Source: Chara braunii (taxonomy: Eukaryota > Streptophyta > Charophyceae > Charales > Characeae). From it: DNA of 26,811 bases. The notes under the pieces are model-generated. The model did no database searches, was not told the origin of the DNA, and worked only from the letters and a program-made list of their open reading frames with translations. Made by a program: the position numbers and the translations under genes. Numbering within the stretch: the stretch's first letter is position 1; each line of letters begins with the position of its first letter. The stretch is from positions 1,596,654 to 1,623,464 of the forward strand of contig BFEA01000132.1 of NCBI GenBank assembly GCA_003427395.1. The letters are read 5' to 3'. Positions 9,264 to 17,900 of the stretch are shown here, one piece after another.

Positions 9264-9548
9264 TTACTCTTTTGTCATGCGATCATACACTACTATGCCC
9301 TTTACCCTTAGTTGTTCTGACCAGGTCTCTGATTTCTGCTGCCGGATGGAGTCCCATTCTGATAAGAGTCTAATCAGTTGCTTGGCCCACACCAGCTCAG
9401 AGATCGGATGCTCACGCATTCTGGACTCCGCGTATTCAATTCTTTTTCTGCAGTTTGTACTCGTTTCAATTCCTATTATTGGCCAGAATCGTGAAAATAC
9501 ATTCAAAAGATTCGAGAAGATCATAGAACCTGAAGGAGTGGCGGGCAT
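9264..9548 (-). pseudogene. LINE ORF2 linker between endonuclease and RT
   Basis: An open 94-codon segment (EYAESRMREHPISELVWAK and neighbours) occupies the place of the charged, helical linker found between EN and RT in plant LINE ORF2. Coding traces continue into 9549-9640 in another frame. No catalytic motif is expected here. Confidence 0.6.
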
Positions 9549-9621
9549 GTTTCCACCCTGTCCAAAAATTCTTCATCCACTCCACGAGGCCCGGGTCATT
9601 AAGATCTTTTGTATTAAATCT

Positions 9622-9703
9622 AAATAAACCTTTCCCGTGGGCTGTGTTGGTGAGGAGAAAGGAAATAAACCTTTCCCATGGGTTGTGTTGGTGAAGAGAA
9701 AGG
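9622..9703. repeat. 41-bp tandem duplication inside ORF2
   Basis: AAATAAACCTTTCCC starts at 9622 and 9663, and both copies run to GTGTTGGTGARGAGAAAGG. The 41-bp period is not a multiple of 3, so the duplication frameshifts ORF2. Confidence 0.9.
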
Positions 9704-9855
9704 AAATAAGTACGGGCTTATGGTCTGACACAGGTTGAGGGGTTTCCTTAACCTTGTCGACTATATCCCACAGGTTGGCTGAGATCAGGTCGAAATCCAG
9801 TCTTCATTCCGTAAAACCCAAGGACTCTCTGCAGTTCGAATACCAAGTAAAACCC

Positions 9856-10398
9856 TCATGATTCGGGTGGGCCAATCTGAAAGGATCGATGAGGTCTAAA
9901 TCTTTCATGACCGATAGTACATTCACCAGCTTGGGGGCTAGTGGTGAGGTCAAGTGAGGAGCTCCAATCGCCAGCTAAGACGAAGACATACCCTTCCAGA
10001 ATAACATGCAGCAGTTCAGCGAAGAAACTTGCTCGCTCACGTCGGTCAATAGGTGCATAAATAGAGGCAATCACTCATTCTTCATCACCAAGTAATAACT
10101 TTGTCCAGGCCCATTGACCCTAGATATCGAAAGAAAAGTCGATAATTTCGCATTCCAATTGTCTATGCACTAAGATTGCTACACCTCCTTTAGAACCTAC
10201 CGCGGGTGCCCAGATGTGTGGGCCGTCCCACCAGTTACCCACACTCGTAATCTTGTCTTTGCTTAATTTAGTCTCTTGAATACACATAATTTGAATATTC
10301 TTCTCAAATATCCATGATTTGAGTCTTTCCTTCTTGTTTCTTCCCGACGTGTCTCCCAACCCGCGCATGTTCCACGTAGCAATTCTTAGTCTAGACAT
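9856..10398 (-). pseudogene. LINE ORF2 N-terminus: apurinic-like endonuclease (inactive)
   Basis: The frame starts at ATG 10398 with RIATWNMRGLG, the N-terminal strand of the exonuclease-endonuclease-phosphatase fold. QETKLS follows with the metal-binding glutamate, then GGVAILVHR. After a break near 10120, the second part (10074-9856) holds SIYAPIDRRERASFF and AGDWSSSLD. The family motif at the last position is G-D-x-N; here the asparagine is serine, which removes a catalytic residue. The start only 17 bp below the last ORF1-linked frame fits a bicistronic LINE. Confidence 0.85.
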
Positions 10399-10414
10399 TT
10401 CTACGATCCACCGC

Positions 10415-12278
10415 TCATACAGATTGGATGCGAGGGTTCGAAGGCGTCCCTCCTGAGGAAGAGTTTGACTGAGGGCTAGGGAGCCAAGGCTTCGTCAAAG
10501 CTGTGCGAAAGAACGGGGAGGTTAATTTATTCTCCCTAGGCAATTTGGCCTCAATTTCAATCATGAACTCTGCCATTGTATGGGTGGAACATTGATTCGA
10601 CACAGTTCCGGTCGACAACCTTCAGCAAACCAATCGAGAGGTAGGAGACGGAGCCCCTCGGTTTCTAGCAGTTCTAGCTGACTGGGAGCAAAACGAACAT
10701 CCAGAATGGGAGTAAAACAATTAATCTTCTTACCATTCCCATCTGGGACGTCAACCACCAGGCGAGGCATTAATTCATCAGCAACAAAATGGAATCAGAT
10801 TTTGTCACTATGGAGGTGCGGATCAGGTTGAGGATAGACGGCAACATCGGTGATTTGGAGACGCGAGGATGTCAATAAATGGACGATCATCCATTCCGAC
10901 CCATGCCACTACCCATATAGAGTTTCTTATGAAGGAGCACAGGAGAGTCAAGATACGACGCTCGATGTTATGAATTTTTCCTTTGGCTAGGAAGACTGGA
11001 ATTCGGCATCTCGTGGTTTTAGTGCCCGGAGTACCTACCTCTCTGCATGGCCTTGTGATCCTTCTGAGTTGGGGACATAGTGATTGGATCCTTCTTCCTG
11101 AAGGGCGTTTGCCAACCCCGCAATTGAGTCAAAGCTCAACCTACGTTGCTTGCTGGTGTTGTTCCTCTTTTCGGAGGGCCCTGCGAATGAAGTTGCCACT
11201 GTCAGGATGCTCCCACTTCTGCTACGTGTAGCCTCCTGATGGGCGCCTTCCATAGCTGAGACCCCTGTCGCAATCGGTCCAAATCCAGGTGGTTGATTAC
11301 TTTGGATTTCTTGTTCACAGCCCATACCCATGACGAGGTGGGGGGGAGGATGTGGCATCCCCATTCCCATCGAACCCTCACCTCTTAAAACATAAGAGGG
11401 GAGAGGTTGAAGAGGCTGGGGATTAGCGCTCTGATTACCAAGATACACCTGTGGCTGAGGGTTCCAGGGCATGAATGGGGGATGCACGATTGTTGATGTT
11501 GGAAGACGCCTGACTGTTGTTGCTGAAGTTATGGGCCACCGGCCGGATGAGGCGAAAAGCCTGGGTTAACTGTGCTGAAGTAAGGTTGGAAGCGAAGCGG
11601 AACTGGCTGAGATCCGTTTGTTGAAACTCCCGATGGAGAACCTCCTCCCGGAGGTCCCATCTGTCCTTGGTAAGGTGGCCTTGATGATGCTTCTTGCCCT
11701 CCACCTTGGTTTGGAGCTTGTTGCCCCGAATGTTGATTTCTTCTACATGTGTCGTCAGTGTGGAAGAACGCCCGACATCTACTGCAGCACGGCTTTTCCG
11801 AGGAAGCAAGTTTCACCTCCAGCTCATCGCCCTCAAAATTCTCCAGCCAAATTACATCCTTCATGTTGGATTTTGCCGCCAGGTCAATCTCAAATTTAAT
11901 ATTGACCAGGGAGGGCTTCAACCTATCCGGCTCCATGGTGTGAGGTCTGACCATTGGGCCAATTGCTTTTTGGACCTGTGCTTCCAGGAATAGCATCGCA
12001 TTTAGCGGAACTTGGACAGCGATCACCCAGAAGGGATCTTCTTCTTGTCTCTGCTCCTTCAACTGCACCTTGGTCAACCAAGGCTTGAAGTCCAGCTTGT
12101 ACGTAGTAGGGCCAAGTGTGAGTTTGTCGTGTCTTTTGTTTACCAACCATGTGGCGATAGCCCTATTTTTGGCAACATAGGATACAACGTTGCGGCTTTC
12201 CACCTTCACTCCTCCGAGCCTGTTTTTGCCGACCCTGAATTTCACTGCGCTCCGAGTTTTGCCGAGCCTGGGTACCAC
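10415..12278 (-). pseudogene. LINE ORF1 (gag-like RNA-binding protein) with CCHC knuckle, fragmented
   Basis: The best-preserved segment is 12278-11529 (249 codons). It begins in a domain with KLDFKPWLTKVQLKEQ and PFWVIAVQVPLNAMLF, of the kind found in plant LINE ORF1 proteins. It then carries CSRCRAFFHTDDTC, a CX2CX4HX4C zinc knuckle, followed by a Gly/Pro/Gln-rich tail. That tail resumes in another frame at 11487-11035 (MGMGMPHPPPH and SKQRRLSFDSIAGLANAL) and perhaps at 10770-10415. The segment has no ATG start of its own: the frame opens at GTG, and an upstream stop lies near 12310. Known ORF1 proteins coat the LINE RNA in the cytoplasm. Confidence 0.75.
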
Positions 12279-12672
12279 TTTGTTTTCTTTCTGGTACTCT
12301 CACGGAAAAAGAAGAAGAAAAGTTGCGGCCGTGAACCTCAAAAAATAATATAAAAAAAAGGAAACAAAGCTTTGGCCGTGATTGCAGTTGTATACATTCT
12401 TGGAAGTGGTAGTGTGAGCGTGCCCTCAATGAGGGAATCTCAGCCCCGTGGCCAGGTTGTCAGATTCCAAAAAGAGAATAAAAGGGGGAAAAAACGGGCA
12501 CATGGATCCGACCGTGAAAATGGATGGCTACATTCCCCTAAGTGCTAGTGTGATGAGCCGTACAATCCTCTGACAAAACACAGCTTGAGCAGATCACAGA
12601 AAGCTTGAGCAATTCACGGACAGGGGACTCATAAGAAACACACGACCAACAAAAAAAAGAAAACAGTAACAT
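12279..12672. other. Gene-free stretch between ORF1 and an upstream remnant
   Basis: A/T-rich, with poly-A runs near 12340-12365 and 12650-12662. AGCTTGAGCA occurs twice near 12580 and 12602. It may be an insertion separating two halves of a longer ORF1, or the LINE 5' untranslated region. Confidence 0.4.
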
Positions 12673-13257
12673 TCATAATGTGACCGCCTTACCTCTAAGG
12701 TGCATTCTGTGGAGGAAGATTGTGAGCACGGCCTCCTGGACTACCCAGCCCGACATCATTGCAGTTGGGTCCAGCATTTTTTTTCCCCCTTTTTCCGTCA
12801 CTATAAAATTCAGATTTATGGGACATTGCCGACCCTGTGTCCCACCCTGAAAAGTTCGGGTACTGGCCAAGACATCGTATTTTCTTAACACTGGCGAAGG
12901 TACTGGTGGTTTAAAGCCCTCTGTCTCGAAACTTCCTTCCTGCACCTTGCTGTCTTCATACGCCCTCACAACGTCGTCCTTTACCTTTTTAGGTAAAAAG
13001 CACGCCCCCTCGTGGAAGATGATGGTTACGGTGTGTTCCTTGAGCCACGCCACTTTGGCGTGATCGATGACGATATTTACCTTCAATCTTGCTTCCCTTC
13101 CTTGAACCGTCATTTCCCTGGGATGAATGTCCGGTGAATGACCCCCTCTTCGTAGCACAGTCTAATTAGCTCTCTCACTCGCTCGTCTTTGTCCTGCTGG
13201 CCTCCCGGATCGCGGGCGTGAGCTCGCCTCTCTTTCGATTACTACTTCCTCTGCCAT
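12673..13257 (-). pseudogene. Decayed minus-strand gene fragment, possibly N-terminal ORF1
   Basis: An ATG at 13257-13255 begins MAEEVVIERE. After a frame change it continues as DKDERVRELIRLCYEEGVI, and after another as REARLKVNIVIDHAKVAWL and TVTIIFHEGACFLPKKVKDD. Charged, regular coding-like sequence in three successive frames indicates a real gene broken by at least two indels. I recognise no domain. Its strand, and its place just upstream of ORF1, suggest it is the N-terminal part of the LINE ORF1 or of a second LINE copy; a host gene fragment cannot be excluded. Confidence 0.5.
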
Positions 13258-13794
13258 ATCGCCCAGTTCCGTATTGGTAAGTTAAAAAACTGATAACCCT
13301 TCCACCAAAAGCAATACAACTTAGCCCCTTCTAGAGTTGTGCCAAGGATAAAGAGATAACCGGAGTTAACACTAGATCTATGGTGGGGAACTCCCAGATG
13401 CCCGCTGTGGCTACCAACGACTCCCTCCCAACTGTATGGAGTCGTCTCTTTGAACAAGACGAAGCAGGTGCGTAGCCCACACCTATTGTAGCGCTATCAT
13501 GGCGGTAGCGCCTCTGGTCGAGCACAACTCCGTTATCGGTCTGCTAGCGCTTGGTCCGAGCGCCGCAGCGCCGGCGGAAGCGCCCCTGTCTTTCCACCTG
13601 GAACGAAATATTGGCCTGTTGAAGAAGTGAATCATGAAAAGGGAAAAAAAAAGCCCTGGTAAGACGCCGTGTGTGGAGCGCCCGACACGACAGTGGAAAC
13701 AGCCAAATAGCGCATTTGGTCCTGCCTAGGCCTTGGCAGTTCCCACACTGTTTGTGCCAACACTTGTGGCGGTGTCTAGCGTGGGAGCCTCATG
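13258..13794. other. Gene-free stretch
   Basis: No supported gene. 13480-13590 is GC-rich with several AGCGC repeats. Short minus-strand frames here have no recognisable content. Confidence 0.5.
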
Positions 13795-13818
13795 CGAGAC
13801 CCGTCTTAACTTTATAAG
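13795..13818 (+). promoter_or_regulatory. Promoter-like module with TATA box (TTTATAAG)
   Basis: CGAGACCCGTCTTAACTTTA runs directly into TTTATAAG at 13811-13818, a good TATA box. It is followed by a C/T-rich leader, as at 3595-3620. It lies about 1.1 kb upstream of the kinase ATG and points towards it, so it could be the kinase core promoter with a long leader. Transcription from here is inference. Confidence 0.4.
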
Positions 13819-14916
13819 GAGTACAGCAAATTAATGAATAAACAAGCATCATGTTCGCGTATACCCCCTTACTGCCATCACACACCTACCACTCTGCCTC
13901 TCCCTTCTCATCCTGCCATAGTCACACACTCGGATCACGCTGGGGCCTTCCTGATGCAGCGCACCAACCAAGGAAATGGAGATGGAGGTCTACCATAGCC
14001 AAAGGGGAGTCTCTCATGTCAGCTCCTCTCTCTCTCTCCGCTTCTCATCCTCAACGCCCTTCTACTACCCTTCTCCATGGCCTGGCATGAGAGGCTTCAC
14101 CTCCAGCTCCACCGCCCAGCAGGAGCTCCGCCTACCTTCACCCCGTGGGTAGTGCAGCAGCATGACCGCCGGGTAATGTGTCACCTCTCTCATTGTACCC
14201 GAACGATATACTCTTGCCACTCGCTCTTCGGCCTCCCGTGGCCGTCGCACTTCTGCCTCTTCCTGTGTGCAAGGCCCACCGGATGTTCCTCTCTGTTGGC
14301 GGGGACATTATTGCAGCCTGCATTCCTGCTTCAGAGCCTAAATCTGACCTACCCGCTATCTCGGTACGGGCCCTGACTACTGATAACCTTTTTTTCGGAA
14401 GCGACTGGGTCCTTCTAAAGCCTGCCAAACCTCAGTTGGGCTTACCCGAATCAAATGGAAAATCCCTATCGGGTGCTAGCCAAATTCTACTTGTGTCCGT
14501 GTCCGTCCTGGCCTTTCTTGAAGTCTGTCCGGTGTCCAATGTCAGTCCTATCCCTGGTGATCCCTATTTCACAAACTACCCCTTTACCGGGACACAAAAA
14601 ACACAGGTTGAGCATGCACTTAGTACTCTTAATAGCAATCATCACATAGACACATGCAAGCAAACAGCAATTCAGCAAATCAAACCACCAAGCAGCAATA
14701 CTCGGAAAACTGCATAAACCTCAGACTGATTCTGTGCTGGTCATTGCACTAACAAGGAACGCTCAAGTGTGTAAATCCTGCTCCACAGAATTGGTTGGTG
14801 CTGGTGAACAATCATCTCTGCCATTTTGACCATCATTGCCCCTGCGCTTGCACCCGCCCACATGTCCGGAGCATATTGCAGACTTGAACCTGGTAAGTGG
14901 AGATGAAGTGCGAGCC
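13819..14916 (+). other. Probable upstream/leader region of the kinase gene
   Basis: C/T-rich DNA without a convincing coding region. A 179-codon plus-strand frame (14178-14717) has no domain and atypical composition, and I treat it as non-coding. CTGGTAAGT at about 14889-14897 matches a 5' splice-site consensus 20 bp before the ATG, so a leader intron or a different first exon is possible. Confidence 0.4.
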
Positions 14917-17900
14917 ATGGCAGGGAACGAGTCCTCTCAAGCAATTCCATACTCTTCGCGGTTGACAAAGCCTCGTTTGCCAATTTCGCAAGCCTTGTGT
15001 GCTCCCTCTGTTTGCCTATCCATTGAGCAGGACGAAGCCATGCCTGTGACTCTGCTGTTGGCAGAATCTGCGCCGTCTGTGGCCCCGCCAACTCCCGCCT
15101 CGGTGTCGATGGGCCTTGCTGCTGGGGAACCTGTACATCCTCTCCAGTGGGAATCATCTCGTTCTATCCCTGCTGACGCTTTTGCTGCAGCAGCGAGGGC
15201 TGCCTCTTCCCGAATTGCGCGATTGCAAAGTCAGGGTGGTGTTCTGTCACGTTCCTCGTCAGCTGGATCCAATTCTCCGTTGGGCCTAGGGTGTAGGGAA
15301 TCACCTCCTGAACTGCTGCCCCGTGCTGGGGTGTTGTCGAGGGAAGACACTCATGGAGGGTTCTGCACGTCGAAGGCAGAGCCTGATATTACCTGGAAGT
15401 GTGATGGGTACGCCCTCAGATATCAGTCTGCTGATCCTTTTGTATTATCTTCAACAAGCCAACAGCGATCACCATCACCATCACTCCCATCTCGACTACA
15501 CCAGTCGCCTCTTCATGAACGCTCGGCAGGCTGTTGTCACTCTGCACAGCCCTTGGCAGGAGCTCTGACGTTTGAAGGACGTCGTGATACTGTGGGATGG
15601 AGGTTGCCAAGTTCAGAATTGGTCCGAGAACCTTGCAATTTGCCTACGTCCTGGTTAGAATCAGGGGGCTATGGCGCCCAGGTGAATGAAAGGCGTCAAA
15701 CAAGCAGCTTTCCAGCTAGCAGCTTTCCTTCTAGCAGTTTTCCAACTAGCAGCTTTCCAGCTAGCAGCTGTGAAAGGCATTGCTGTCGTGTGGATCAATC
15801 ACCTTCAAGAAGGTGGAGAACCTCGCGGATACCTGCATCTCAGTGGTGCACTGACTGTGGGGAGTTACCCCCACTGTCGAAGGCCAAGTTTGGTCGTGAG
15901 GAGTCTTCCCTCTGTTTTGCAATGGAAGACTTGACATCTCCACAGGCATCGGCCCCTTGTATTCCAAGTGAATCACCTATCGGTGAATGCGAACTTGTTC
16001 CATTGTCAGTGTCCGAACTTGCTTGTGATCCAAGTTTTGATGGGACCTCGGTCGATAGTGATATGGAGCGCCAGTTGGAGAGAAACACACCTCCTGAACA
16101 ACAAGGAGATGAGGGATCTCAGGAAGTGGGAAACGGGGAATCACGCAGAGAGGAGTTAGCACCGTCGTCCTTCCAGTCCTCGTTGGCAATAACAGATGAC
16201 AGACATGAGATGACCATTGAAGGACAATCCCTGTGGGGGGAAACCGAGGCAGCTCTGCCTGAAAAGGCTGCTGGTAGGAATGATAAAATGGAGCATAGCG
16301 ACTTCAGATTGGCTGTCAACAGGAGCGCCGATGAGTGTGGAGGAGTGGCAGATACATGTTCTTCTGAAAAGGAAGGAGGTGTGGAGGTTGCACATTGTGC
16401 AGATGATGCCAGAGAGTATGGAGGGAGTGCTTGTCAGAGTTCTCATCGTCCCAGCGACATTCTAGGGGATGTCGAGAGCACTGGTGGAACTCAAGAAGAA
16501 TGCCAAGGAGGTGTGAGAGAGAGATATGCACCATTATCTTCCGATGAAGAAGAAGTCGGGGTTGACAATGCATGTGAAAGTGTGGAGTATGCCACCACAA
16601 GTTCTGGCTCCGAGGGTGGCCGATATGCGGAGGATGCTGCTAATTGTGCATTCCCACCTGATCAGCCGGATCGAGTTGGTGTATCATCCACCTCCTGTGG
16701 GCATGTCACCTGTGAAGCAAATCGGTCGCATCTTTTGGACTGTTCATGCGTGCAACAGGACGCTCAAGGTTGTGGAGAGGAGCAGCAACGCAGGTCTCAG
16801 CGCGGCCTTTTCTACGGTGGAGAGTTGGATGAACCTTTTTCACCATATGTTCAGGAGAGTACAGTGCTGTTGGGAATCTCTGGTTCATCGCCAGTGCCGC
16901 CTGGAGTGCTATCAGATAACTGGGCACCTCCTCAGGTTGATGAAGGAAAGCCTCCCTTAGTTTCAACTTCTCAATTGGCTTGTGACGATGGAGAAGTGGA
17001 TGTGTCCTTGCCGTCCTCACCTACATTGCAAGTCAGGGAGATTCAGTGGCACTCTCCTTGGCCTGATGGCAAACAACCTGCTTCGCGAGTTGTCCATGGT
17101 TCAGCATCCCCATCTGTACAACCCGCAGCATCCACCACTCCTCCTGTGGACATTCCTGAAATACAAGTACCAGTTCCCCTCCATGGTTCCTCCACATTAT
17201 CAGCATATCAAGAGGATGAGGGAACGGGCTCTGCGAGGCGTGATTCACAGGAAGAGGCGGATTCTTCTGCAGTTTGTTCGCGCGGACCTGATGGGAAAGA
17301 TGACAGAAATGTCTCTCTGTTGCTTGATTCATTGGAAGAGACGAGTTCCTTTGAGGCACAGGGATCTACTGTGAATGGTGTATGGTCCCCTCAGGGATCT
17401 ACTGTGAACGGTGTATGGTCTCCTCGTTTGTCAGAAACAAGTCCTGAAAGAGGTGGAAAAGCACAATTGGAACCCCTATCAAGAAACCTTCTTCTGCCTG
17501 ATGTATCACCGGCTTTTGCTTACGGGACAGGATCACAGCCGTCAGGATCTTCTTTCCCATGCTTGGAAGCTCAGGATTCACAAACACTGGAAGAACAGCT
17601 TGGGGAATTGGATGGAGGCGAGCTTCTTGAATTTTTTGCAAGCAGTTCCCCCAGGGAAACGCCATCGAGATGTGATGATTCGCCGTTGGCTTCTATTCAC
17701 GGTTCTGACAATCCAAGCCTAATGGGTCTCCCAAAGAAGGCTGAACAGCCTGAACGGTTGGAAAGTGGCAAATCTAGTCCACGATCGCGCCTGGCATCGG
17801 GCTCATCATGGACAGATATTGTATCTGAGATTCGTGATTTCGAGGCAATGAGGTCTCCTAAGGATGCAGCTAGCGATGGCAGCCAGCTTTTGGGTGGTGG

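Larger units (their letters stand above)
5598..12278 (-). mobile_element. Decayed non-LTR retrotransposon (LINE, plant L1-like)
   Basis: Read on the minus strand, the order is ORF1 with a CCHC zinc knuckle, then ORF2 with apurinic-like endonuclease, reverse transcriptase and a C-terminal CX2CX8HX4C finger. That is the domain order of plant L1-type LINEs. The frames are broken by stops and frameshifts throughout, and a TTAA-flanked element interrupts the RT. The true ends are not certain: the 3' end probably lies below 5598, and the 5' end may reach the remnant at 12673-13257. Confidence 0.85.

Noticed and set aside
14178-14717. 179-codon plus-strand frame upstream of the kinase
   Set aside because: No domain, no coding-like pattern, and it lies in the probable leader region. 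An upstream exon cannot be excluded without cDNA.
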